64,000 nt of DNA from Maribacter algarum (ex Lu et al. 2025) (nom. illeg.) (GTDB lineage: Bacteria; Bacteroidota; Bacteroidia; Flavobacteriales; Flavobacteriaceae), in contig CANMAW010000002.1 of NCBI GenBank assembly GCA_947495915.1, positions 496,001 to 560,000 of the forward strand. The letters run 5' to 3'. A model generated the notes under the pieces. That model had not been told where the DNA came from. It saw only the letters and a list, made by a program, of their open reading frames with translations, and made no database searches. This document shows positions 9,156 through 16,110 of this stretch, piece by piece. Each line of letters opens with the position of its first letter. Positions within the stretch are counted from its first letter, which is position 1. A program made the position numbers and the translations under genes.

Positions 9156-9893
9156 ATGAGATTAAAAGATAAAATTGCAGTAATAACGGGTGGCTCAAGA
9201 GGAATAGGTCAAGCAGTTTCCGAATTGTTTGCGAAAGAAGGAGCAACTGTTATAATTGTAGACCTTTTGCCCGAAGGGCAGCAAGTGGCAGAAGCTATTA
9301 ACGCAGATGGTGGTAAGGCTGAATTTCATACTGTATCTGTCACCGATAAAAGTGCCATTGAAAAGCTTTTTGCTGAAACTAATATTAAGCATGGTGCTAT
9401 AGATATACTAATTAATAATGCTGGTATCACTAGAGATCGTAGTCTTGAAAAGATGAGTGAAGAAGAATGGGATGCTGTGATTGAAGTAAACTTAAAAGGA
9501 GTGTTTTTATGTACTCAAGCGGCTGCACCTTATATGAAAGCTAAAAAATACGGTCGAATTGTTAGCGCTGCCTCAAATGTGGGCTTACGTGGTAATTTTG
9601 GTCAAACAAATTATGCAGCTACAAAAGCTGGTGTAATAGCCATGTCTAAAACTTGGACGGTTGAACTTGGCAAATATGGTATTACAGCGAATGCAATCGC
9701 ACCCGGATTTACAATGACTGAAATGGTTGAAAAAATACCGGAAGAGCACTTTGCCGCAATTAAGGCAAGTATACCGCTAAAAACAGTTGCACAGCCTATT
9801 GATATTGCTTACGGATACCTTTATTTAGCATCGGATGAGGCACGTTTTGTTTCAGGTATTTGCTTAACAATTGATGGAGGAACTTCAAGATAA
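9156..9893 (+). CDS. 3-oxoacyl reductase, FabG/PhaB-type SDR
   Basis: SDR of 245 residues with TGGSRGIG at the N-terminus, NNAGITRD near 87-94 and a NYAATKAG catalytic tyrosine-lysine motif near 150. NNAGITRD is typical of FabG and acetoacetyl-CoA reductase (PhaB). It begins 11 bases after the quinone reductase gene and is followed 4 bases later by a MaoC hydratase. This SDR plus R-specific hydratase pairing suggests interconversion of enoyl-, 3-hydroxy- and 3-oxoacyl-CoA. Confidence 0.88.
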   Translation: MRLKDKIAVITGGSRGIGQAVSELFAKEGATVIIVDLLPEGQQVAEAINADGGKAEFHTVSVTDKSAIEKLFAETNIKHGAIDILINNAGITRDRSLEKMSEEEWDAVIEVNLKGVFLCTQAAAPYMKAKKYGRIVSAASNVGLRGNFGQTNYAATKAGVIAMSKTWTVELGKYGITANAIAPGFTMTEMVEKIPEEHFAAIKASIPLKTVAQPIDIAYGYLYLASDEARFVSGICLTIDGGTSR

Positions 9894-9897
9894 TACT

Positions 9898-10362
9898 ATG
9901 ACAAAACTTATACTTGATAATTTTAAGGCTTTTCGTGAAATGGAAGGGAAACTTTTACCGGTAGGAGATTGGATGACCGTTACTCAAGAAATGATTAATG
10001 ATTTTGCCAAAGCAACTGGCGATTATCAATGGATACATGTAGATGTTGAAAAAGCAAATAAGCTTTCTCCATTTAAAAAACCAGTAGCACATGGCTTCAT
10101 GTCAGTCTCTCTTATTTCAAAAATGTTAGAAGAAATTGTTCAGGTTAAATCTGCACAAATGGGTGTCAATTACGGATTGAATAAGGTTCGTTTTCCTAGT
10201 CCGGTTTTGGTTGATAGTAGATTACGATTAACCGGAAGCATTACTCATATCGAAAATTATGGTGATACAGGATTAAAAATTACATGGAATTGTACGGTAG
10301 AAATCGAAGAATCTGAAAAACCCGCCTGCGTAGCAGAGTTTTTGAGTTTAATGTTTGAGTGA
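9898..10362 (+). CDS. MaoC-like (R)-specific enoyl-CoA hydratase
   Basis: Single hot-dog domain of 154 residues. The hydratase motif has D42 and H47 in GDYQWIHVD and the downstream VAHGF at 63-67. Members hydrate trans-2-enoyl-CoA to (R)-3-hydroxyacyl-CoA. The ATG at 9898 just after the SDR stop is chosen over an in-frame start inside the upstream gene. It would act with the crotonase-type enzyme of opposite stereochemistry encoded at 6316. Confidence 0.88.
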   Translation: MTKLILDNFKAFREMEGKLLPVGDWMTVTQEMINDFAKATGDYQWIHVDVEKANKLSPFKKPVAHGFMSVSLISKMLEEIVQVKSAQMGVNYGLNKVRFPSPVLVDSRLRLTGSITHIENYGDTGLKITWNCTVEIEESEKPACVAEFLSLMFE

Positions 10363-10423
10363 AATCAATGCTAAAATTTATGTAACTTATTGCATCAAAC
10401 TACCTATACATAAAACCAAACCA

Positions 10424-12247
10424 ATGACAAGACTCTTTGATTTGCTCTATAATCAAATAGAAAAAGAACCTCTAGAAAAATCGATTAACGGACGTGATGC
10501 AAATGGCAATTGGATATCTTATAGTTCTAAGGAGGTTGCAGGTATAGCTGAGAAAGCCGCCGCTGGTTTACTTCATATGGGTTTGAAACCAGGTGATAAA
10601 GTTGGAATAGTAATTTATGAAAACAGACCAGAATGGATGATTATAGATTTTGCCATACAGATGGTTGGTTTGATAAGCATACCACTATATCCGACCATTA
10701 GTGTGAGCGAATACGAGTACATTTTAAATGAAGCAGAGGTGAAAATTGCTTTTTGTGGAGGTGGTGATTTATATGAAAAGTTGACCACTTCGCAACGCAA
10801 TGTGTTGACGCTTAAAAATGTATACACCTTTGATAAGACCGAGGGTACTCCTTTTTGGGAAACAATGTTCAATTTAGAGAAGATTTCTGAAGTCATAAAA
10901 ATCAGATCGACCATTGTTGGTGAAGACCTGGCTACTATAATTTATACCTCAGGTACCACTGGAAATCCGAAGGGAGTGATGCTTACACATGCAAACATTT
11001 TGCACGTTGTCAAAAAAGTGTGTCCGTTAATGGTTGTAAAAACAGGAGAAAGAGCTTTAAGCTTTTTACCGCTTTGCCATATTTTTGAGCGTTCGGCGTC
11101 CTTCGCCTATTATAATAAAGGATGTGAAATATATTTTGCAGGAACAGATAATTTAAGTGGGCCTTCAGGTGATTTAGCGGTAGTAAAGCCAGTTACTTTT
11201 ACTACGGTGCCTAGGTTGCTCGAAAAAATTTATGAAGCGATTTATAATAAGGGTTTGGCATTGGATGGAATAAAAAAGAAACTATTCTTTTGGGCGCTAA
11301 CACTTACCGATTCATATGAGTTAAATCAGCAAGTGTCATTTGTAGATAAGTTGAAATGGAAGATTGCTGATGCATTAATTTTTAGCAAGTGGAGAGATGC
11401 CTTAGGTGGTCACGTGCAATGTATTATTACTGGTGCAGCACCATGTCCGGTTAAAATTATGCGTGTATTCTGTGCTGCTGGTATACCCATTCGTGAGGGG
11501 TACGGACTAACTGAAACATCACCAACCTTAACCGTTAATACTATGGAGTCTGATGGAGCCATGTTAGGTTCAGCAGGGCCAATTCTTGAAGGTGTTGAAA
11601 TATTCATTGATAAAGAAGATGGAGATTATAAAAAAGACGAAGGTGAGATACTAGTTAACGGCCCTAACGTCATGATTGGATATTATAAAAAACCAGAAGT
11701 TAATGCTAAGGTGTTTCGTGAGATAAATGGCAAAAAATGGTTTTGTACTGGAGATATAGGAAAATTAGTTAAAGGCCCTACAGGAAGAGAGTTTTTGAAA
11801 ATAACTGACAGAAAAAAAGAACTATTAAAAACTTCTGGAGGTAAATATGTAGCGCCGGCACCCATTGAAAATAGAGTTAAAGAGGAGTTCTTAGTTGAGC
11901 ATATGATGGTTATTGGTGATAAACAGAAATATGTATCTGCATTAATTGTTCCTGCAGAAGAAGCTTTAAAAAGTTATTGCGGCAAAAAGGGAATTCAGTT
12001 TACTTCAATACATGAGGTTATTACAAATAAAAAAGTGATCAAGCGATTCCAAAAAATTATTGATAAATACAATCCAGAATTTAGTCACGTAGAACAGGTA
12101 AAAAAATTTCGCTTAATTTCGAAAGAATGGTTACCAATTCATGACGATGGTAGCGCGGCAGAGTTAACGCCAACACTAAAACTGAAGCGAAGGGTTATTC
12201 GTGAAAAATACAAAGAAGAAATTGCTTCTATCTATGATGAACTCTAA
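10424..12247 (+). CDS. Long-chain acyl-CoA synthetase (AMP-forming)
   Basis: Adenylating enzyme of 607 residues that activates a fatty acid with ATP and CoA, feeding the rest of the operon. The P-loop-like motif YTSGTTGNPKG is at 174-184 and GYGLTET at 359-365; the hinge TGDIGK and DRKKELLKTSGGKYV are present. The ATG at 10424 matches the usual family start (MTRLFDLLYNQ). An in-frame start at 10355 would overlap the MaoC gene. It is the last gene of the operon, followed by a strong terminator. Confidence 0.92.
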   Translation: MTRLFDLLYNQIEKEPLEKSINGRDANGNWISYSSKEVAGIAEKAAAGLLHMGLKPGDKVGIVIYENRPEWMIIDFAIQMVGLISIPLYPTISVSEYEYILNEAEVKIAFCGGGDLYEKLTTSQRNVLTLKNVYTFDKTEGTPFWETMFNLEKISEVIKIRSTIVGEDLATIIYTSGTTGNPKGVMLTHANILHVVKKVCPLMVVKTGERALSFLPLCHIFERSASFAYYNKGCEIYFAGTDNLSGPSGDLAVVKPVTFTTVPRLLEKIYEAIYNKGLALDGIKKKLFFWALTLTDSYELNQQVSFVDKLKWKIADALIFSKWRDALGGHVQCIITGAAPCPVKIMRVFCAAGIPIREGYGLTETSPTLTVNTMESDGAMLGSAGPILEGVEIFIDKEDGDYKKDEGEILVNGPNVMIGYYKKPEVNAKVFREINGKKWFCTGDIGKLVKGPTGREFLKITDRKKELLKTSGGKYVAPAPIENRVKEEFLVEHMMVIGDKQKYVSALIVPAEEALKSYCGKKGIQFTSIHEVITNKKVIKRFQKIIDKYNPEFSHVEQVKKFRLISKEWLPIHDDGSAAELTPTLKLKRRVIREKYKEEIASIYDEL

Positions 12248-12293
12248 TATTACGGTTTCTAAATAGTATGATATAAAATCTTAATTAAAACAG

Positions 12294-12326
12294 AAAAAGT
12301 CCATCATGATTAGTGATGGACTTTTT
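12294..12326. terminator. Bidirectional intrinsic terminator
   Basis: A perfect 9-bp stem AGTCCATCA / TGATGGACT with a 7-base loop is flanked by A5 on the left and T5 on the right. It can end both the acyl-CoA operon on the plus strand and the tRNA-Arg gene on the minus strand, whose 3' end is 8 bases away. Confidence 0.88.
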
Positions 12327-12333
12327 CTTGTAG

Positions 12334-12407
12334 TGACCTCGACAGGATTCAAACCTGTAACCTCTTGAGCCGTAATCAAGTGCGCTATTCAGTTGCGCCA
12401 CGAGGCC
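12334..12407 (-). tRNA. tRNA-Arg (anticodon ACG)
   Basis: A 74-base cloverleaf on the minus strand. The 7-bp acceptor stem is GGCCTCG with CGAGGTC (one G-U pair); the anticodon stem CTTGA/TCAAG encloses TTACGGC, giving anticodon ACG for CGN arginine codons; the T arm is ACAGG-TTTGAAT-CCTGT. CCA is not encoded. A consensus promoter lies 25 bases upstream and a terminator directly downstream. Confidence 0.95.
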
Positions 12408-12431
12408 TTTATTTCCTTTTATAAAGGGCTG

Positions 12432-12461
12432 CAAATATATTTCTTTTTACTTTTATCGCAA
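12432..12461 (-). promoter_or_regulatory. Consensus Bacteroidota promoter of tRNA-Arg
   Basis: On the minus strand TTG (12461-12459) is followed by 19 bases and TATATTTG (12439-12432), an exact match to the TTG-N19-TAnnTTTG consensus. It points at the tRNA. The divergent apt gene has only a weaker TACTTTTA in this gap. Confidence 0.8.
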
Positions 12462-12481
12462 AATAACTGTCAATAAAAGAA

Positions 12482-12994
12482 ATGGATTTTAGAAACTATA
12501 TAAGAGATGTTGTCGATTTTCCTAATAAAGGCATCACTTTTAAAGATATTACCCCACTTTTAAATAATGCCGAGGCTTTAAGGAAAGCCAATCAAACTTT
12601 ATTTGATAAGCTTGAAGGGCAACATATTGATAAGGTAGTGGGTGTGGACAGTAGAGGTTTTATTTTTGCTCCACTTTTAGCAAGTAAATTAAATGCTGGT
12701 TTTGTACCGGTTCGAAAGAAGGGAAAGCTACCCTATAAAACGTATTCAGAATCGTATAGTTTAGAATATGGTAATGATACCCTTGAAATTCATATTGATG
12801 CGATACAGAAAGGAGAAAAAGTTTTAATTCATGATGATGTACTTGCAACGGGTGGAACCGCAGCCGCAGTATGTAAATTGGTAGAGCGATTAGGTGGTGA
12901 AATCGTACAGTGTAATTTTCTAATTGAATTATCTTTTTTAAATGGTAAAGATAAAATTGGTGATTACCCGATTAAATCACTTTTACAATATTAA
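12482..12994 (+). CDS. apt: Adenine phosphoribosyltransferase
   Basis: Purine salvage enzyme making AMP from adenine and PRPP, 170 residues, normal family length. The PRPP-binding motif VLIHDDVLATGGT is at 114-126, and the N-terminal RDVVDFPNKGITFKDITPLL is characteristic of Apt. Cytoplasmic. Its stop codon overlaps the stop of the convergent 50-residue gene on the other strand. Confidence 0.96.
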   Translation: MDFRNYIRDVVDFPNKGITFKDITPLLNNAEALRKANQTLFDKLEGQHIDKVVGVDSRGFIFAPLLASKLNAGFVPVRKKGKLPYKTYSESYSLEYGNDTLEIHIDAIQKGEKVLIHDDVLATGGTAAAVCKLVERLGGEIVQCNFLIELSFLNGKDKIGDYPIKSLLQY

Positions 12995-13143
12995 TCGAGC
13001 GCATTGGTGGTTACAAAGTAACGCCAGCCAATAATAGCTAATTGAAACTTAGATGCTTTAGCAAGATCTAAACGCTTTTTTGTATATGAAGGTAAGATTG
13101 CTTTATTAAGTTTTGCCAATAATTTAAAGAATGGTTTTTTCAT
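12991..13143 (-). CDS. Small conserved-looking basic protein (50 residues)
   Basis: Reading from the ATG at 13143 gives MKKPFFKLLAKLNKAIL, a lysine-rich amphipathic stretch, ending in GWRYFVTTNALD. It is basic with no signal peptide. The even composition and sensible amphipathic pattern support a real gene, and I believe similar ~50-residue proteins occur in other flavobacteria, from memory only. Its stop overlaps the apt stop tail to tail. Function unknown. Confidence 0.6.
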   Translation of the reverse strand: MKKPFFKLLAKLNKAILPSYTKKRLDLAKASKFQLAIIGWRYFVTTNALD

Positions 13144-13185
13144 TCTGTTGATTTGTACAAATATAAATACTTTAAGAGTAGAATT

Positions 13186-13214
13186 AAAAAGACCGCTATA
13201 GAGCGGTCTTTTTT
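13186..13214. terminator. Intrinsic terminator, possibly bidirectional
   Basis: A5-GACCGCT, loop ATAG, AGCGGTC-T6: a 7-bp GC-rich stem extended by A-T pairs. On the plus strand it could end apt read-through. On the minus strand it would end whatever is transcribed from the 13215-13690 interval. Confidence 0.8.
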
Positions 13215-13238
13215 ATATAGGCCTATATGATATTCTAC

Positions 13239-13301
13239 TTAAGTTACTATCGAGATTAGTGATAACAACACAAACAACATAAACTTAACTAGTGTAATCA
13301 T
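13239..13301 (-). CDS. Possible 20-residue hydrophobic peptide
   Basis: An ATG at 13301 opens a 20-codon frame encoding an almost wholly hydrophobic peptide with one lysine, long enough to span a membrane. It ends 25 bases before a strong terminator that otherwise lacks an obvious minus-strand gene. No good ribosome site or promoter box precedes it. It could be a chance frame. Confidence 0.25.
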   Translation of the reverse strand: MITLVKFMLFVLLSLISIVT

Positions 13302-13675
13302 AATACGGAGGTTTTTAGAAATTAATAAATAGTTGTAAATAATCGATTATTCCAATAAGATATATAATTAAAATGTTCACTTGCAAGGTTTTGTGTATAA
13401 ATCGATACAATTGAATACATAATTGAAACTAAATAAATAAAAAACATACTACATTTATAAAGTCAACCTATATCATGGTGTCAAATTGTAATTGATTAGT
13501 AGTTTATTTGTTATAATTTTAAACAATTGTAGGGGGTGATTTTGACTATTTCAAAATTCGTAGAGGGCTTTTTGTTGAAATTCATTCATTTTAACCCTTT
13601 TCATTGTTTTTAGTTAGATTCAAATGAAAAAATAAGCCACCTAATTTTTTAAAAATCAAAATCAAAATCTTCCCT

Positions 13676-13683
13676 TATATTTG
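13676..13683 (+). promoter_or_regulatory. -7 box TATATTTG of the antiporter
   Basis: Exact TAnnTTTG match 13 bases before the start codon at 13697. It implies a leader of only about 7 bases. No TTG at the expected upstream distance. Confidence 0.55.
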
Positions 13684-13696
13684 TTAAAACTATTCA

Positions 13697-14635
13697 ATGC
13701 AAAACCCCCTTTTTATACTTGCGGGTCTTATACTTTTAATTCTTGGAGGTAGTTGGCTTTTAAAAGCTGCGGTAGCATTATCCCTTAAATTAAATATTCC
13801 GAAAATAGTGATTGGTATGACCGTGGTGTCTTTTGCGACCTCGGCTCCAGAGCTCATTGTAAGTATCAAAGCCGCATTAGATGGCTTTCCTGATTTGGCT
13901 TTGGGTAACGTTGTGGGCTCAAATATTGCCAATTTGGGCCTGGTTTTGGCAGTAACTATAATTTTAGGAAGTATTGATGTAAATAAAAGTTTTTACACCA
14001 CAGATTGGCCTGTGATGATGATTGCATCACTTCTTTTTTTCAGCTTTCTCTATTTCGATGGGGTTATTGTACAATATGAAGGTATTATAATGGTAACTCT
14101 TTTGTTTGCTTTTTTGGTGTATCTACTGCGATTTCAAAAGCAAGCGGTGGTTGATGAATTTCCTGATGATGATATTCCGATGCCATTATATAAAACTGTA
14201 TTGTTTTTAGGATTGGGTGGATTGGGTCTATGGGGAGGCTCAGAGTTGTTGATTAAAGGAGCGGTAGGAATGGCCTCTGCGTACGGAGTAAGTGAACGTG
14301 TTATCGGAATTACTATAGTTTCGATTGGTACCAGTATTCCAGAGTTGGCTGCGTCAATAATAGCGGTAATTAAAAAAGAAAAAGCTATCTCGCTGGGTAA
14401 CCTTATTGGTTCAAATATATTCAATCTCTTAGCTGTTATAGGGATAACTTCAATTATAACACCAATTAAAGTTGTGGATGACGGACTTTTAAGTAGTGAT
14501 ATTTTTTGGATGCTCGGAATTTCTTTTATGATATTACCTTTAGTCTTTCTGCCCAATAAATTGCGTTTAGGTTGGCGAGACGGACTAGTCTTATTAGGGG
14601 TGTATATGACATTCGTTTACTTCACCATTTCATAG
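13697..14635 (+). CDS. Calcium/sodium antiporter, CaCA family (YrbG-like)
   Basis: Inner-membrane cation exchanger of 312 residues with about ten hydrophobic segments. The two alpha repeats of the family are clear: GMTVVSFATSAPE at 40-52 and GITIVSIGTSIPE at 204-216, with the ion-binding glutamates, each followed by a GNxxGSNIxNL motif. It exchanges Ca2+ or another cation for Na+ or H+. It stands alone with its own promoter. Confidence 0.93.
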   Translation: MQNPLFILAGLILLILGGSWLLKAAVALSLKLNIPKIVIGMTVVSFATSAPELIVSIKAALDGFPDLALGNVVGSNIANLGLVLAVTIILGSIDVNKSFYTTDWPVMMIASLLFFSFLYFDGVIVQYEGIIMVTLLFAFLVYLLRFQKQAVVDEFPDDDIPMPLYKTVLFLGLGGLGLWGGSELLIKGAVGMASAYGVSERVIGITIVSIGTSIPELAASIIAVIKKEKAISLGNLIGSNIFNLLAVIGITSIITPIKVVDDGLLSSDIFWMLGISFMILPLVFLPNKLRLGWRDGLVLLGVYMTFVYFTIS

Positions 14636-14832
14636 GTAAATACTAGCTAAAAAATATGGTTCTTTAATAGTAATAGACTTTTACTGAGTTTTAAGGCGAA
14701 GTAGTTTTATAGGTTATTGTTAGTAGTAGATTTGATATATGAATTCAAAACTATGACGTTTTATGAGCTTTAAGTTAACCTAGATCGCTCTGCGGTTTAA
14801 GAGGTAAGCTAACTTCTAAAGTTAAAGCAAAA

Positions 14833-14865
14833 AAAACCGCCTTTGAAATTCTCAAAGGCGGTTTT
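14833..14865 (-). terminator. Terminator of the type II glutamine synthetase gene
   Basis: A perfect 14-bp stem AAAACCGCCTTTGA / TCAAAGGCGGTTTT with a 5-base loop, followed on the minus strand by more T. It lies 20 bases after the glutamine synthetase stop. Confidence 0.92.
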
Positions 14866-14884
14866 ACTATAACAATTAATAAGA

Positions 14885-15901
14885 TTATATTTTTGCCGAT
14901 TTAACCGTTTTAACGATTCTTCCAGCAATTTTGTATGGGTCTCCATTTGAAGCAGGTCTTCTGTCTTCTAACCAACCTTTCCAACCTTGCTCTACGGTAA
15001 TAATAGGAATTCGAATAGAAGCCCCTCTGTCAGAAATACCATAAGAGAAATCGGTGATAGCTGCAGTTTCATGCTCACCTGTTAAACGTTGATCGTTAAA
15101 TTCGCCATAAACAGCAATGTGCTCTTTTACAACCGGACGGAAAGCTTCACATATTTTTTCATAAACCTCTTGTGAGCCACATGTTCTTAAAACTTCGTTA
15201 GAGAAGTTAGCATGCATACCCGAACCATTCCAGTCCATATCTTTTCCTAAAGGTTTTGGATGATATTCAATATAGTATCCGTGTTTTTCAGTCAAACGAT
15301 CTAACAAATATCTAGCAATCCATATTTCATCACCAGCTTTTTTAGCTCCTTTAGCAAACAATTGAAATTCCCATTGACCTGAAGCAACCTCTTGGTTGAT
15401 TCCTTCAAAATTTAATCCAGCATCAATACAAAGATCTGCATGCTCTTCTACGATATCTCTACCGTGTGTATTTTTACCACCAACAGAGCAGTAGTACATA
15501 CCTTGTGGAGCAGGGTATCCTCCGATAGGAAAGCCCAAAGGTAATTGCGTTTTAGTATCCATAATGAAATACTCTTGTTCAAAACCGAACCAAAAATCAT
15601 TATCATCATCATCAATACCTGCTCTACCGTTAGAAACGTGTGCAGATCCATCGGCATTTAGAACTTCTGTCATTACTAAATAAGCATCTCTTCGAGCAGG
15701 ATCAGGGTAAATAGCAACTGGTTTTAACAAACAGTCAGACGATCCGCCTTCAGCCTGTCTTGTTGAACTACCATCAAATGACCACATTGGGCAGTCTTCT
15801 AATTTTCCTCCAAAATCATTTACAACTTTGGTTTTACTTCTCATGTTTTGTGTTGGAAAATAGCCATCCAACCAAATGTATTCTAATTTTGTTTTACTCA
15901 T
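14885..15901 (-). CDS. glnII: Glutamine synthetase, type II (eukaryote-like)
   Basis: Makes glutamine from glutamate, ammonia and ATP. It has 338 residues, close to the type II length and far shorter than type I (~470) or III (~730). The type II motifs MWSFDGSSTRQAEG, FGFEQEYF, GINQEVASGQWEFQ and NGSGMHANFS are all visible. The ATG at 15901 (MSKTKLEYIWLDGY) is preferred over one 13 codons upstream because it fits the family and the promoter box at 15938-15945. Divergent from glnN across a shared operator region. Confidence 0.93.
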   Translation of the reverse strand: MSKTKLEYIWLDGYFPTQNMRSKTKVVNDFGGKLEDCPMWSFDGSSTRQAEGGSSDCLLKPVAIYPDPARRDAYLVMTEVLNADGSAHVSNGRAGIDDDDNDFWFGFEQEYFIMDTKTQLPLGFPIGGYPAPQGMYYCSVGGKNTHGRDIVEEHADLCIDAGLNFEGINQEVASGQWEFQLFAKGAKKAGDEIWIARYLLDRLTEKHGYYIEYHPKPLGKDMDWNGSGMHANFSNEVLRTCGSQEVYEKICEAFRPVVKEHIAVYGEFNDQRLTGEHETAAITDFSYGISDRGASIRIPIITVEQGWKGWLEDRRPASNGDPYKIAGRIVKTVKSAKI

Positions 15902-15937
15902 AATATTGGCAGTTAATTTCTGTATTAAATAGACATA

Positions 15938-15945
15938 CAAAAATA
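15938..15945 (-). promoter_or_regulatory. -7 box TATTTTTG of glnII
   Basis: Minus-strand match to TAnnTTTG, 37 bases upstream of the glnII start. No TTG is seen at -33, and the candidate operator 15960-15983 occupies that place. Confidence 0.6.
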
Positions 15946-15959
15946 TGTTTTTTGGTGGT

Positions 15960-15983
15960 TTATAATAATTTTTGGGGGGTATA
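15960..15983. promoter_or_regulatory. Candidate nitrogen operator, half-conserved copy
   Basis: AATTTTTG followed by GGGGGTATA matches the centre and right arm of the palindrome TACCCCT-N8-AGGGGTA seen at 42312-42337. The left arm is degenerate. Centre-to-centre distance to the next copy is 51 bases, about five helix turns. Confidence 0.5.
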
Positions 15984-16010
15984 TTTGTTAAAAGTTACTA
16001 TTTTTTATAA

Positions 16011-16032
16011 TAGCCCTAAATTTTGAGGGGTA
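16011..16032. promoter_or_regulatory. Candidate nitrogen operator (TAGCCCT-N8-AGGGGTA)
   Basis: Arms TAGCCCT and AGGGGTA with spacer AAATTTTG. It is almost the reverse complement of the glnK-upstream copy (spacer CAAAATTT), with the same 8-base spacing. It sits directly upstream of the glnN promoter. Confidence 0.65.
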
Positions 16033-16034
16033 AA

Positions 16035-16067
16035 TTGTGAAATATTTAATTTTTGATGGTAATTTTG
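16035..16067 (+). promoter_or_regulatory. Promoter of glnN
   Basis: TTG (16035-16037), 22 bases, TAATTTTG (16060-16067). The start codon is 43 bases downstream. The palindrome at 16011-16032 ends two bases upstream of the TTG, a position that suits an activator. Confidence 0.65.
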
Positions 16068-16110
16068 TTATTTCATTAAAGTTGTACGAGATACTTAAGC
16101 ACAGAAAATT

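Larger units (their letters stand above)
13144..13696. other. Gene-poor stretch between the 50-residue gene and the antiporter
   Basis: It contains a strong hairpin terminator (13186-13214), a possible 20-codon hydrophobic reading frame on the minus strand (13239-13301), a triplicated AAAATC run (about 13650-13668) and the antiporter promoter box (13676-13683). Nothing else recognisable; no long open frame. Confidence 0.6.

Noticed and set aside
14134-14556. 140-codon minus-strand frame inside the antiporter gene
   Set aside because: Antisense to a well-supported membrane protein; its sequence is a mirror of hydrophobic codons.
14640-14832. Imperfect inverted repeats after the antiporter and a TAGATTTG box
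   Set aside because: No TTG at the right distance, stems interrupted, and no terminator on that strand; not enough to call an RNA.
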